Assembly (NCBI RefSeq): GCF_000332195.1
Contig: NZ_KB235922.1
Location: 434,001-498,000 of the forward strand
Direction of reading: 5' to 3'
Length of the DNA: 64,000 nt
Source: Pleurocapsa sp. PCC 7319
Lineage (GTDB): Bacteria; Cyanobacteriota; Cyanobacteriia; Cyanobacteriales; Xenococcaceae
Shown here: positions 25,395-35,589 of the stretch, one piece after another
Position numbering within the stretch: position 1 is the stretch's first letter
Layout of the letters: each line of letters starts with the position of its first letter
Program-made: the position numbers and the translations under genes
The notes under the pieces: model-generated
Databases searched by the model: none
What the model was told of the DNA's origin: nothing
Seen by the model: the letters and a program-made list of their open reading frames with translations, nothing else

Positions 25395-26663
25395 ATGAAT
25401 CAACCGCATCCCATCAATATAGAAAAAGACAAACAGCAATTTTTTACTGCTAACTTAGATGATCTTTTGGAGCAACTATTTTCTTTAAAAGAGAATAGTT
25501 GTTTACAGATTATTTATAATCCCACTAATTTCTTTGTCCATTTCAATAGAGGAAAGCTTATTTATGCGACTAATTCTCTTGCTCCTTTTGAGAGATTAGA
25601 ACGTCATTTACGTCGTCTAAGCAATCAGAACTCGAAGTTAAGCAATGAAGTTATTAAGCAACCGCGGTTAAGATTTAGAAACGATTTGCAAACATATACT
25701 CAATTTCCTTCTGATTATCAGGGAATTATCTGGCTCGCAGAACAAGGTTATCTTGATTCTCAAGAAGCTATAACCCTATTGAGAAGAATTACTAGAGAAG
25801 TATTTGAATCATTACTATGTCTACCAGACAATTGTCAGTATCGTTTTTTACCCAGATCACAACAGATTACAGAATTATGTCAATTTGACATCCAAGCTTA
25901 TATTACACAGTGTGAGAAAAGGTTAGAGGCATGGCAGGCTTTTTCTGAAAAAATATGGTCTTCTTATCAGCGTCCATACTTGGTTACGGAAAAAACTAGA
26001 GCCATTGGCGATTTAACAGCCGAACAAAACCAAAATATTTGCCAATTATTGAAAGGTTTAAATTTTCGTCAAATCAGCGCGATTTTAGATCTTGATGAAC
26101 TAGTAGTAGCTAAAATCTTGTACCCCTCTATGCTTGATAATACTATCGTGGTGCGAGATCCTAAGCCTCCCTTTAATCAACTGCCCAAATTACCTCCAAA
26201 AAAAGACCTTAATCTGACATTAGAATCCACCTGGCGTAGTGATGATAGTGGTTTTCAAGTCAATTCTAATAGTAAGCAAACTGTGCATGTATTAGAGAAT
26301 AACTGGAATATCGCTTGTGTTGATGACAGTAAATTAATTCAAGATAATTTGGAACAAAACCTTGATCGAAACTTATTTTCTATTCTGAGGATTCAAGATT
26401 CTCTCAATGCTTTTTCTGAGTTAATTGAATTTAAACCAGATCTAATTTTGCTAGATGTTGATATGCCTAATCTCAATGGCTATGAATTGTGTTCATTACT
26501 GAGAAATCATCATAATTTTAAAACAACTCCAATCATTATGTTAGATGAGGCACAAGGATTAGTAAATTCAACCAGATTTAGAATAGCTGGGGCAACCGAC
26601 AGCTTAGCTAAACCATTCAACCGCACTCAACTGCTCAATATGATTTTTAAGTATCTACATTAA
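25395..26663 (+). CDS. PatA-type response regulator with C-terminal receiver domain
   Basis: The 422-residue protein has an N-terminal PATAN/DUF4388-like region (about 15-180, with SCLQIIYNPTNFFVHFNRGK and LIYATNSLAPFERL), a helical middle and a C-terminal CheY-like receiver (about 304-422). Receiver landmarks are the acidic pair D310-D311, phosphoacceptor D354 (LLDVDMP) and Lys K406 (LAKPF). At the switch position, where Thr or Ser is expected, there is Asp (MLDEA, D384). PatA/PixG-type proteins act in cyanobacterial motility and pattern signalling. No kinase or CheW gene lies next to it, so its pathway is unknown. Confidence 0.88.
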   Translation: MNQPHPINIEKDKQQFFTANLDDLLEQLFSLKENSCLQIIYNPTNFFVHFNRGKLIYATNSLAPFERLERHLRRLSNQNSKLSNEVIKQPRLRFRNDLQTYTQFPSDYQGIIWLAEQGYLDSQEAITLLRRITREVFESLLCLPDNCQYRFLPRSQQITELCQFDIQAYITQCEKRLEAWQAFSEKIWSSYQRPYLVTEKTRAIGDLTAEQNQNICQLLKGLNFRQISAILDLDELVVAKILYPSMLDNTIVVRDPKPPFNQLPKLPPKKDLNLTLESTWRSDDSGFQVNSNSKQTVHVLENNWNIACVDDSKLIQDNLEQNLDRNLFSILRIQDSLNAFSELIEFKPDLILLDVDMPNLNGYELCSLLRNHHNFKTTPIIMLDEAQGLVNSTRFRIAGATDSLAKPFNRTQLLNMIFKYLH

Positions 26664-26666
26664 AAA

Positions 26667-27599
26667 TCATTCGTCCCAGATTACTTGTTGATTGAGTAAT
26701 TCTTGAAAATTAGCTTTGCTGGGCAGAGAAGACTGAGCGCCATTTTTAGTAACAGCTAAAGCTCCGCCAACTGTACCCCACTGTACAGCCTCTCTTAAAG
26801 ATTTGCCTGATGCCAAAGCAACTGCTAATGCACCATTAAAAGCGTCTCCTGCGGCTACTGTATCTACCACAGATACGGGAATAGGTTTTATCCAATAACT
26901 GTCTTCTTCGGTACTGTAGAATGACCCCCGATCGCCTAAAGTAATAATGACGTTTTTGACTCCCATCTGGTGCAGAACAGATGCTGCTTGTCTTGCCGTA
27001 GTGACACCATCTACAGTAAAACCAACTAATTGACTAGCTTCTACTTCATTAGGCGTGATGACATCTACTAGACTAAAGAGTTCTTCAGGTAAATTGGAGT
27101 TTACAGGGGCGGGGTCGAGTATTAAAAAGCAATCATGGGCTTTTGCTTCTCTAGCTGCGGTTAAAACCGTAGCAATTGGAACTCCCAACTCAAGCAACAC
27201 AATTTCTGCTTGAGGAAGCAAATTTTTCAATTGTTCTATTTCTCGTTCTCGGACTAAATTATTGGCTCCCGCAGCACAGGCGATCGTATTTGCTCCTGTT
27301 TCGTCGACTACAATTGAAGCGATTCCAGAATAAGTACTCGAGTTTACTGTAATACCGCTAGTATTTACCCCTGCAGTTTCTAAACTTTCTATTAAGGTTT
27401 TGCCAAAGCTATCTTCGCCAATTTGACCAACTAAGCTGACAGGGATACCTAATTTAGCTATGGCTACTGCCTGATTCGCTGCTTTTCCCCCTGCTGCTGC
27501 AAAAAAACGATGACCAATTACGGTTTCTCCTTTTATGGGCAAACGAGGGACTTCTACCACTAAATCTAGATTGATACTGCCAAAGACAACTACGGTCAT
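26667..27599 (-). CDS. rbsK: Ribokinase
   Basis: The 310-residue PfkB-family sugar kinase has the N-terminal VFGSINLDLVVEVPRLP and the substrate motif GGKAANQAVAIAKLG (PfkB signature 1). The second signature, DTVAAGDAFNGALAVAL, contains the catalytic Asp. It phosphorylates ribose at O5 using ATP. Other PfkB kinases share these motifs, but the KAANQA motif and length favour ribokinase. No ribose transporter is adjacent. It converges on the PatA-like gene with only 3 bp between stops. Confidence 0.85.
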   Translation of the reverse strand: MTVVVFGSINLDLVVEVPRLPIKGETVIGHRFFAAAGGKAANQAVAIAKLGIPVSLVGQIGEDSFGKTLIESLETAGVNTSGITVNSSTYSGIASIVVDETGANTIACAAGANNLVREREIEQLKNLLPQAEIVLLELGVPIATVLTAAREAKAHDCFLILDPAPVNSNLPEELFSLVDVITPNEVEASQLVGFTVDGVTTARQAASVLHQMGVKNVIITLGDRGSFYSTEEDSYWIKPIPVSVVDTVAAGDAFNGALAVALASGKSLREAVQWGTVGGALAVTKNGAQSSLPSKANFQELLNQQVIWDE

Positions 27600-27758
27600 T
27601 ATGCTTAATATTTGAATCTTTGATTCATTGATTATAAGGCTTAGAATTCAAACTATTGTTTGAGCATTGCCGATTAGTTGTCAACATCGTCTTGATTTTG
27701 CGTTCTAAAGATTGGCAATATCGACTTTTCCCCTAAGATTTCTCTTGATTATTTAGGT

Positions 27759-30700
27759 TTAATTTATATGACAATCAAGATTAGTTAAGGTTTGATTATT
27801 GGTTTTAACTCCAGAGATTTGAGCGGAGAGAACTACTGTACCTTGAGGATTAAGATACCAACCACGGGCTGGAGATGGTAATGTAGAGTGTTTTGGGGGT
27901 GTTGTATTTATACTTTCTGCCGGAGAGACACCATTATTAAATCTAACTAAAGATTCTCCGCTTAATGACTCTTGGGGGCGGGGTGGTAATCCACCCCTAC
28001 CCGTAATGGTAAGAATGCTACTATCAGTTTTTCTCTCTAGGGGACAGGCGATCGCTATTGTTTCTTGTGCTTGGGTTGGTTGCTGAGGGAGATCGCCTAC
28101 TTCTTGTAACTGAGGATCTGGCTCTAGGTTTTCAATATTTACTCCTCCATCTATTCCTAGTCTGGAACTAGCACTAATTTGACATTCTCGACAAACGAAT
28201 AGTCCTTGGGTATTAATCTGAATATTGCCTCCGATTCCCATAAAGGAATCAGCAATAACTTCGCTACCTTCTAATATAACTAGATTATCGGCATCAATAG
28301 TTATATTGCCACCACCTTCTCTTCCTGCAGCTGTAGCAGTAATAGTACTGTTTCGGCGCAAAAAAACATTCTCTGCTGATAAACTAATATCTCCCCCTAC
28401 ATCCAACTGAGTTGCTGCGGAAATAGAACTCTGACGATCCAAAGATATTGAATCAGTATTAATTTCTATATGTCCCGCATTGCCCAAGCTAAGGCTTTGT
28501 ACATCAATGTTAGCACCATTGGTGACATTTAATTCTGGGGTTTCAATGCTAATATTCCCTGAAGAACCAATCGACACCAAATTGGGATATTCAATTCTGC
28601 CAGAGCTGGCTAGTAAACCACCTCGATTAATACCTCTATCGGTACCTACGCCAACGCCAATTAATTCTATTGAATCAGTAGCCTTGATTGATAATTGTCC
28701 CCCATTTCCACCTCCTAAAGTTGCTGAGCCAAATTCGGCGCCATCACGAATAATTAATTTTCCCGTCAGGATGGATAGATTTCCTGCGTCAGATGAGCTA
28801 AAAGTAGTTGTGCTAATACCGCTAATCAACGCAGGATTGGCAGGAAGTCCTCTAGCTTCAATACCTCGAGCAGCTTGGATATTGATATTGCCTCCCAAAC
28901 CTCCTTCAGTAATAGTAGTACCATCAGCAAGTAAGCCCCCCGTATCACTAACAATGACTGCGTCATCTATGGTTAAGTTATTGGTATTGATATCGATATC
29001 CCCTCCTGTTCCCGAACCAAGAAAGGTATTAGTATAGATTCCTGTTAAAATAATGCTATCAATTGGGCTATCTCTGAGTTCTATAAATTCAGCAGCAGTG
29101 ATCTTGATATCTCCACCAGCAGCATCGCCAGCGGTTCCATTTGCTATGGTTCCTCCATCTGCGACTATTAGGCGTTGAGTTTCTAGATTAAAGTCTCCCG
29201 ATATAGCTGTCTCGATACTGTTTGGTCCTCCCCCACCTTGTAATGCCGAGGCACTAATTTCGATATCGGTAGCATTGACATTGATGTCTCCTCCTGTCCC
29301 TGCGGTTAAAAGTGAACTAAAAAAAATCGCCCCTTCATTGAGACTTAAAGAATCCGTATCAATGTTTAAATTTCCCGATTTACCAGTGGCTAAAGTGCCA
29401 ATAAAAATCCCTGTACCACTTGTTTGTTGCAAAGTTCCATTTAAAACACCAGTCTGAAAATTCTGTTGAAATTCCTCAAATCCCATACCAGTCATATTGA
29501 TATTTGATGCCAGTATGTTGATCTCTCCGCCATCACCCGCACCAAAAGTTGTGTTGGAAATGAAAGACTGATCGCTGATACTTAAGTTATCTGTCTCGAT
29601 ATTGATTACGCCACCTTGACCGCTAGCTTCAGTGCTAACTTCATTAAGTATCTGAGAGCCTGAGATTACTCCATCTTCCTTTTCACCCTGAAGAGATAAT
29701 GATTCGGAAGCCCTAATGGTAATATCTGCTCCTGGTGAATCTCCTAAAGTAGGTGCTGTAATCTGCGATCGCTCTAAGGTGATATTTTTACCTTGTACTT
29801 GGATGCCCCCATCGGAATTATGAATTGAGTTCGGATTTTCTACAGAAGATTCGGATAATAAATGAAGATCGGCTAGCTGGGTGACTGCTTCATATCCCAA
29901 TTGCCAACCCGCAGTTATATTAGTAATACTTACTTCTCCTGCGGCAACGCTACCAAGCTCAATTCTTCCTGATTCGGCAGTTACCACTCCACTGTTAAAA
30001 GTAATGCCATTTCCCACTAAAGCTAAGGTATTGCCGGGAGTTATAGCCAAGCTAGGATGAGCATCAAAATCCGAACCAATATTTTCTGTCCCTGTTACCT
30101 GAATCGCTCCCGAATTTTGCCCCAATTGCAAGCCAACGGGAACACTGATGGTTAGTACAGGTTCTACTGGCGCATTGGCGGCGCTAAATACCGTACCATC
30201 TTCAAAAATTACGCTTTCAGCGGTACTACCTAAAAACGAGCCACCAATATCTAGGCTGGCATTAGCTCCAAAATTAATCCCGCCGGGATTAATTAAAATT
30301 AAGTTAGTATGACCATTAGCTCTAATTAACCCATCGATATTAGAAATATTACCTCCCGTAACTCGACCGACAATGTTGCTAATATCCGAGGAATTATTAA
30401 AAAAGGCAGTAGTACCAGTTTCTACGGAAAAGTCTTGAAAACTATGAAATAGATTACTATCTGCTCTTGTTCCCCCGCTAATTTCAGTTTCATGATCGAC
30501 AGTATTAACTTCTGTCCCGACAGTGCCATCGCTGGTAATTTGTGCTTTTAGAGGACTACTATTAACTAAACTCCAGCCTGTCAAACTACCAATAAGCAAA
30601 ACCCCAGAAGGGATTTGTGATAGTGCCAACTTTTTACCTTGATTCTGAAGATCTCGCGCAACACACCGATAAAACTGGTTACGTAGCGTCTCTAAAGAGT

Positions 30701-30776
30701 AATCGCCGTGGGATTGATGCTCTGTGCGCCACATCTGAGCGATTCTCTGGAAACTCTCCTTGATTAACATCTTCAT
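27759..30776 (-). CDS. Secreted filamentous-haemagglutinin-type (TPS) protein
   Basis: The 1005-residue protein has an extended N-terminus with a basic start and a hydrophobic signal region (about 53-70, SGVLLIGSLTGWSLVNSS). The two-partner-secretion domain follows (about 80-330), with GGTRADSNLFHSFQDFSVE and NIVGRVTGGNIS. After that come beta-helix repeats (patterns like GTGGDININ.NNLT...) to about residue 870, and a C-terminal segment with a CxxC pair (CRECQ) and a final YLNPQGTVVLS region. By family knowledge it is exported through a TpsB/Omp85 pore and forms an adhesive beta-helix at the cell surface. No tpsB gene is nearby. It is a large solitary gene. Confidence 0.88.
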   Translation of the reverse strand: MKMLIKESFQRIAQMWRTEHQSHGDYSLETLRNQFYRCVARDLQNQGKKLALSQIPSGVLLIGSLTGWSLVNSSPLKAQITSDGTVGTEVNTVDHETEISGGTRADSNLFHSFQDFSVETGTTAFFNNSSDISNIVGRVTGGNISNIDGLIRANGHTNLILINPGGINFGANASLDIGGSFLGSTAESVIFEDGTVFSAANAPVEPVLTISVPVGLQLGQNSGAIQVTGTENIGSDFDAHPSLAITPGNTLALVGNGITFNSGVVTAESGRIELGSVAAGEVSITNITAGWQLGYEAVTQLADLHLLSESSVENPNSIHNSDGGIQVQGKNITLERSQITAPTLGDSPGADITIRASESLSLQGEKEDGVISGSQILNEVSTEASGQGGVINIETDNLSISDQSFISNTTFGAGDGGEINILASNINMTGMGFEEFQQNFQTGVLNGTLQQTSGTGIFIGTLATGKSGNLNIDTDSLSLNEGAIFFSSLLTAGTGGDINVNATDIEISASALQGGGGPNSIETAISGDFNLETQRLIVADGGTIANGTAGDAAGGDIKITAAEFIELRDSPIDSIILTGIYTNTFLGSGTGGDIDINTNNLTIDDAVIVSDTGGLLADGTTITEGGLGGNINIQAARGIEARGLPANPALISGISTTTFSSSDAGNLSILTGKLIIRDGAEFGSATLGGGNGGQLSIKATDSIELIGVGVGTDRGINRGGLLASSGRIEYPNLVSIGSSGNISIETPELNVTNGANIDVQSLSLGNAGHIEINTDSISLDRQSSISAATQLDVGGDISLSAENVFLRRNSTITATAAGREGGGNITIDADNLVILEGSEVIADSFMGIGGNIQINTQGLFVCRECQISASSRLGIDGGVNIENLEPDPQLQEVGDLPQQPTQAQETIAIACPLERKTDSSILTITGRGGLPPRPQESLSGESLVRFNNGVSPAESINTTPPKHSTLPSPARGWYLNPQGTVVLSAQISGVKTNNQTLTNLDCHIN

Positions 30777-31149
30777 AAAAATATTATGCTGTTTGTATTT
30801 TAAAGAACTACAGCCTAAGTAACTTTAAAATTACAATCTGCTTTATTTAGATGAATTCAATGGTTGACAGCAATTGCCAAATTCCTTCCAGTAACGTAAT
30901 TTGCTAATTTATAGTCACTGTAATTACGATAAAATATTGCGCTCAATTCTAATTACTCATCCTATCATTTTGCTAGTAATAAACCGCTCTTTTTGGAAGT
31001 ATTAATTTCCTAGCCAAAGTCTCTCCGCTTAAGTTCGGAGTTAGTAACCTATCTTCACTAACTTTTTTCACTAAAATGCTGTGATAGCCAATATGATTAA
31101 TAGCTGATTACAATGCGATCAACTAAACGTATTTTTACTGCTAAACTTT
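30777..31149. other. Intergenic region between divergent genes
   Basis: 373 bp without a recognisable gene, RNA or strong repeat. It separates the haemagglutinin-like gene from the double ABC ATPase and must contain their promoters. Confidence 0.5.
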
Positions 31150-32799
31150 ATGACTCAGATTATGACTTCAGCCCTTTTGTCAGTCGCCAATCTTAGAGTT
31201 GCCTATCCCCGCCAATCTCAGCAAGAGACGATCTGGGCTGTGGATAATGTCTCCTTTGATCTTAAGCCTGGGGAAAAAATGGGGTTAGTCGGAGAGTCTG
31301 GTTGCGGTAAGTCCACCATCGGTCGAGCAATTATGCGTCTTTTACCAGAAGGTAGTCAGGTAGAAGGCACAACAGTTTTTCAAGATAAATCAGTTTTTGA
31401 ATTAAATCAGACAGAATTACGTCAATTTCGCGGCGAAGTAGTGGCACTGGTATTTCAAGATCCGATGACACGGTTAGATCCCTTAATGACTATTGGCGAT
31501 CACTGTTTGGAAACCTTAAAAGCTCATCAGCCTCAGTTATCTAGATCTGCTGCCAAAAAATTAGCGATTGAAACCTTAGATACAGTTAAAATACCTGCAA
31601 ATCGCTGGGGGCAATATCCTCATGAATTTAGTGGCGGAATGCGTCAACGAGTGGCGATCGCTCTGGCCTTATTACTCAATCCGAAAATAATTGTCGCTGA
31701 TGAACCGACAACTAGCCTAGATGTTACGGTTTCGGCGGAAATTCTCGATGAATTAACTAGGCTATGTAGCGAAAGAGAAATGGCGTTGTTGTTAATTTCC
31801 CATGACTTAGCCATGATCGGCGAATATTGCGATCGCATTGCTGTCATGTATCAAGGCAAAATGGTCGAGACAGGTCAGGTTAAATCGATTCTTTACCAGC
31901 CCAAGCATGAATATACAAAATCTTTGTTAAATGCGGCGCTACTCCTGCAAGCAGTAGAAGATAAACCAGAAGATAGTAGTAGTGAAACTGCCCCAATTCT
32001 GAAGGTCAAAAATTTACAACAGCATTTTACTCTAGAGACAAATTTCATCCAGCAATTATTTTCTGCGGAAAAAGCGACGGTAATTAAAGCAGTAGATGAT
32101 ATTAGTTTTGATTTATATCCTGGAGAAATCTTAGGTTTAGTAGGAGAATCTGGTTGTGGCAAAAGTACTCTGTCTCGGACAATTTTGCAGTTGCTAAAAC
32201 CTACAGAGGGGAAAGTAGCATTTTTAGGACAGGATTTGACTACTCTGTCTCCTCAGGCAATGCGTAGTCAGCGGCGACAATTACAGATGGTATTTCAAGA
32301 TCCTCTCGCTTGTCTCAATCCTCTAATGAAGGTTGGAGATAGTATTGCCGATCCTTTATTGATTCATAAATTGGCTACTACCGCAGAAGCAAAACAGCAA
32401 GTGGCAACCATGCTCAATAAAGTGGGCTTAACTCCTGTCGAAAAATATTATCAACGCTATCCCAAAGAATTATCAGGAGGGCAACAACAAAGAGTGGCGA
32501 TCGCTCGTGCCTTAATTACTAAGCCCAAACTAGTAATCTGTGATGAGCCGGTGAGTATGCTCGATGCGACCGTGCAAACTCAGGTATTAGAACTAATGTT
32601 AGCTTTAAAAGAGGAATTTAACCTAACTTATTTATTTATTACTCACGATCTTTGGGTAGCCCGTTTCTTTTGCGATCGCATCGCCGTGATGAATGCAGGT
32701 AAAATTGTTGAACTAGATACTACGGAAAAAATATTTACCCAAGCACAACATCCTTACACCCAGAAATTGCTATCAGCCGCACCATTATTGGCATCTTGA
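31150..32799 (+). CDS. Double ABC ATPase of the oligopeptide/dipeptide type
   Basis: The 549-residue protein contains two complete ATPase domains. Domain one has Walker [10 protein letters not shown] (about 48-56), signature SGGMRQR and Walker B IIVADEP. Domain two has Walker [10 protein letters not shown] (about 335-343), signature SGGQQQR and Walker B LVICDEP. It resembles a DppD-DppF or YejF/GsiA fusion, which energises uptake of peptides, glutathione or microcins. No permease or solute-binding gene lies alongside, so partners must be encoded elsewhere. Length and both active sites are normal. Confidence 0.9.
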   Translation: MTQIMTSALLSVANLRVAYPRQSQQETIWAVDNVSFDLKPGEKMGLVGESGCGKSTIGRAIMRLLPEGSQVEGTTVFQDKSVFELNQTELRQFRGEVVALVFQDPMTRLDPLMTIGDHCLETLKAHQPQLSRSAAKKLAIETLDTVKIPANRWGQYPHEFSGGMRQRVAIALALLLNPKIIVADEPTTSLDVTVSAEILDELTRLCSEREMALLLISHDLAMIGEYCDRIAVMYQGKMVETGQVKSILYQPKHEYTKSLLNAALLLQAVEDKPEDSSSETAPILKVKNLQQHFTLETNFIQQLFSAEKATVIKAVDDISFDLYPGEILGLVGESGCGKSTLSRTILQLLKPTEGKVAFLGQDLTTLSPQAMRSQRRQLQMVFQDPLACLNPLMKVGDSIADPLLIHKLATTAEAKQQVATMLNKVGLTPVEKYYQRYPKELSGGQQQRVAIARALITKPKLVICDEPVSMLDATVQTQVLELMLALKEEFNLTYLFITHDLWVARFFCDRIAVMNAGKIVELDTTEKIFTQAQHPYTQKLLSAAPLLAS

Positions 32800-32970
32800 G
32801 AATATTGAATTCAATTAAATCTAGTTAAGATGAGTTGTGTTGGCAAATCAAGGATGCAAATAGTTAGAATACATGGAGTTGTTCATAATACAAAAACTGT
32901 AATATTTTCTTTTTAGGTTTTTACTTAGAATAATATCAATTTGGAAAATATCAGAGACACATAATATTTC

Positions 32971-33035
32971 GTAGGGGCGAACCGCCGTTCGCCCCTACAA
33001 ACAATCTGTCTTATATTAAAAACTGAAATGATATA
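32971..33035 (+). repeat. Dispersed palindrome element (GGGGCGAAC family)
   Basis: A perfect palindromic stem, GTAGGGGCGAAC (32971-32982) with GTTCGCCCCTAC (32987-32998) and loop CGCC, is followed by AATCTGTCTTA and AAAACTGAAATGATAT. The same tail follows the palindrome at 43561-43620. It ends about 40 bp before the trypsin-TPR gene. Confidence 0.85.
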
Positions 33036-33074
33036 ATTTGTATCCTCATCATCACGAAGAAGCATACTGTTGCC

Positions 33075-35213
33075 ATGAATAAATCTTCTCTGCTAATTTC
33101 CTTCATTGGCATAGCTGCAAGTTTCAACTTAGTTCAGCCTGAGATAGCTATTGCCTTGGAACGGTCAGAAATATCAGCTTTGGCTAAACAGTATACAGTT
33201 CTCATTGATGGAGAAGAAACAGGTTCGGGGGCAATTATCGAACGGGATGGCAATACTTACACTGTATTAACAAATTGGCACGTGGTCGATACCCCAGGTG
33301 AATACGAGATAGTTACTCCCGATAAGGAAAAGTATCAAGTTGATTACAATCAAATTCGTTATCTTCCAGATATCGATGTAGCAATAGTCAAATTTAATAG
33401 CGATCAAAACTATACAGTTGCTGAATTAGGCAATTCTGACGAGATTGTTGAGGGAAATACCATATACGTAGCAGCTTATCCTGATACTTTTCCCGGTGTT
33501 CCCCAGCGGATTTATTTATTCTTCAGTACCGAAGTCAATGGGAAATTATCGGAGGCAGAGCAAGGTTACACGCTCCTTTATGCTCAATCGGGTACGCCAG
33601 GAACCTCTGGAGGACCTTTAGTAGATGAGAATGGACGTGTAGTAGGAATCAATGGCAAAGCTAGCTGGGAAGTAAGTACAGGTAATTCATTTGGTTTAGG
33701 AATTCCCTTGCAATTGTATGTTAGCGAACAAGAGAATTTATCCCCACCAAGTGGCGTAAAACCCCAAGAAGATCTTGTCAGTCAGGGCAAGAAGAAGGCT
33801 AAAGAAGGTGATTACCGTGGAGCAATTGACCAGTATAATCAGGCAATAGAAAATGAAGCTAATAATCGCGATGCCTATCTACAAAGAGGCAAGGCATATT
33901 TTTATTTACAAGACTATCAAGCAGCTCAAGAAGATGCTGAAAGAATATTACGCGAGAACAACAATGATGCTTATGCCTATTTAATTCTAGGTGAAGTTTT
34001 TTTGGCACAAAAAGAGTACCAAAAAGCCTTAACCAATCTCGATCAAGCACTCGAACTCGATCCTAACTTAGAGGCTATAGTTTATTCAGATCGAGGTGTT
34101 GTTTATTATGAATTGCAAGATTACCAACAAGCCTTAAGCAATCTTGATCGGGCAATCAAGCTTAATCCTGACTTGACACTGGCATATAGCAACCGATGTG
34201 CAATCCATAGATGGTTTCAAAAGTTTGAAAAGGCTCTTGACGATTGTAATCAAGCAATTGAGATCGATCCTAATTTTGCTCTTCCTTATTCTAATCGAGG
34301 TACGCTCTACTACTCCCTAGGTAGAGATAATCAAAAAGCTTTAGCTGATATCAATGAAGCAATTCGGCTCGATCCTGATTTAGTTGAACCTTACTTTACT
34401 CGGAGTTTAATTTACAGCGATCTCCAAGAGTACCAAAAAGCTTTAGCCGATCTTAACCAGACAATTGAACTTAACCCTAACCTGCAAAAGGGCTATTTTA
34501 CTCGCAGTCTTGTTTATAGCAAGCTCAAAGAATATGACCAAGCCTTAGCTGATGCTAACAAGTCAATCGAACTTAATCCTAATCTCTTTGCCGGCTATAA
34601 CAATCGTGGTCGAGTTTACTTAAAGTTAGAAGAATATCAAAAAGCACTCCAGGATCTTAACCAGGCAATTGAACTCAACCCTAGCAATTTTGAAGCCTAT
34701 CAAATTCGCAGTTTAGTTTACTCTCGGCTAAAAGACTATGACCAAGCCTTAGCTGATACCGACAAGGCAGTTAGTCTTATTCCCGATCGCCCGGAGGCTT
34801 ATTACTATCGAGGTCTTATTTATCATCGTCAAAAAAACTATCAACTAGCTTTAGCGGAATACGAACAAGCATTAACTAAAGGTGAAAAAGCCACTCCAGC
34901 TATTGGTAATATCGGTTTAGTTAAGTACGAACAGGGAGAAACAGAAGCAGCTATACAACAGTGGCAATCTGCCATTGCAATTAACAATAAGAAAGCAGAA
35001 GCGCAAATGGCAATGGCAGCAGCTCTTTATGCTCAAGGAGATAAAAGTAGTGCCTTCAAAATGGCCGAATCCGCTTTAGGTATAGATAAAGACCTCGCAG
35101 ACTTAGAATATCTGAGAAACAATCTGTGGGGTAAAAAACTAGTAGCTGATGCCCAGAAACTATTAACAGCTCCTCAAATGGAGCAATTTACCTTAAAAAG
35201 CTTTAAGCTCTAA
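33075..35213 (+). CDS. Secreted trypsin-like serine protease with TPR repeats
   Basis: The 712-residue protein starts with a signal peptide (about 1-28, hydrophobic LLISFIGIAASFNLV). Its trypsin-like domain (about 30-215) has the triad H69 (TNWHVVD), D101 (PDIDVAIVKF) and S178 (GTPGTSGGPL). About a dozen TPR units of 34 residues (about 230-690) follow. The repeats carry the pattern Y-x-N-R-G/S-x2-Y and x-A-L-x-D-x-N-x-A-I-E-L-N-P. It probably acts in the periplasm, with the TPRs recruiting substrate or partner proteins. Related trypsin-TPR fusions are frequent in cyanobacteria but have no assigned role. Confidence 0.88.
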   Translation: MNKSSLLISFIGIAASFNLVQPEIAIALERSEISALAKQYTVLIDGEETGSGAIIERDGNTYTVLTNWHVVDTPGEYEIVTPDKEKYQVDYNQIRYLPDIDVAIVKFNSDQNYTVAELGNSDEIVEGNTIYVAAYPDTFPGVPQRIYLFFSTEVNGKLSEAEQGYTLLYAQSGTPGTSGGPLVDENGRVVGINGKASWEVSTGNSFGLGIPLQLYVSEQENLSPPSGVKPQEDLVSQGKKKAKEGDYRGAIDQYNQAIENEANNRDAYLQRGKAYFYLQDYQAAQEDAERILRENNNDAYAYLILGEVFLAQKEYQKALTNLDQALELDPNLEAIVYSDRGVVYYELQDYQQALSNLDRAIKLNPDLTLAYSNRCAIHRWFQKFEKALDDCNQAIEIDPNFALPYSNRGTLYYSLGRDNQKALADINEAIRLDPDLVEPYFTRSLIYSDLQEYQKALADLNQTIELNPNLQKGYFTRSLVYSKLKEYDQALADANKSIELNPNLFAGYNNRGRVYLKLEEYQKALQDLNQAIELNPSNFEAYQIRSLVYSRLKDYDQALADTDKAVSLIPDRPEAYYYRGLIYHRQKNYQLALAEYEQALTKGEKATPAIGNIGLVKYEQGETEAAIQQWQSAIAINNKKAEAQMAMAAALYAQGDKSSAFKMAESALGIDKDLADLEYLRNNLWGKKLVADAQKLLTAPQMEQFTLKSFKL

Positions 35214-35575
35214 GCCTTAAGCTATAAGCTCTAAAGTTTACGCTTGGTAAACGGCTAACAGTGAGACAGTTCGTTGGCGGTGAAGCAGGGCGTTGGCGGG
35301 GTTCCCCCGCTTGAAGCCACTGCTGAACCCTTTAGGGGGTACGATGCGGCCATACGCCTGGCCTTTGTCCCGCTTAAAGCGATGAAGTGTGGTCTTGGGG
35401 GTTTCCCCCATGAACAACTTCATCAAGAAGAAACTGTCGAACCCGAAGGGCTTATAGCTATCGGGTTTAATGCCCCCAGCAGACGAAGTTTGGTGGTCTA
35501 CAATTAGGAGAGGTTAAAGCCTCTTCTAATTGGCTTACAGCTTACAGCTTACAGCTTATAGCTGCGGCTCTGCCG
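35205..35575. repeat. GC-rich repeat insert bordered by AGCTTATAGCT-type repeats
   Basis: The left border (about 35205-35235) carries overlapping TAAGCTCTAAG and AAGCTATAAGCTC units. The right border (35531-35570) has heptamer tandem units GCTTACA ending in GCTTATAGC. The interior (about 35236-35505) is clearly GC-richer than its flanks and has short palindromes such as GGGGTTCCCCC-like and GGGGGTTTCCCCC. Two overlapping frames run through it on opposite strands, but both look like translated repeat, so no gene is called. Confidence 0.6.
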
Positions 35576-35589
35576 CTTTACTAGTAATA

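Noticed and set aside
28480-29037. 185-codon plus-strand frame
   Set aside because: Antisense of the repetitive haemagglutinin-like gene, whose repeats leave open frames on the other strand.
35238-35507. Two overlapping frames on opposite strands in the GC-rich insert
   Set aside because: Both read through repeat DNA (GGVPPLEATAEPFRG-type strings) with no coding signature or ribosome site.
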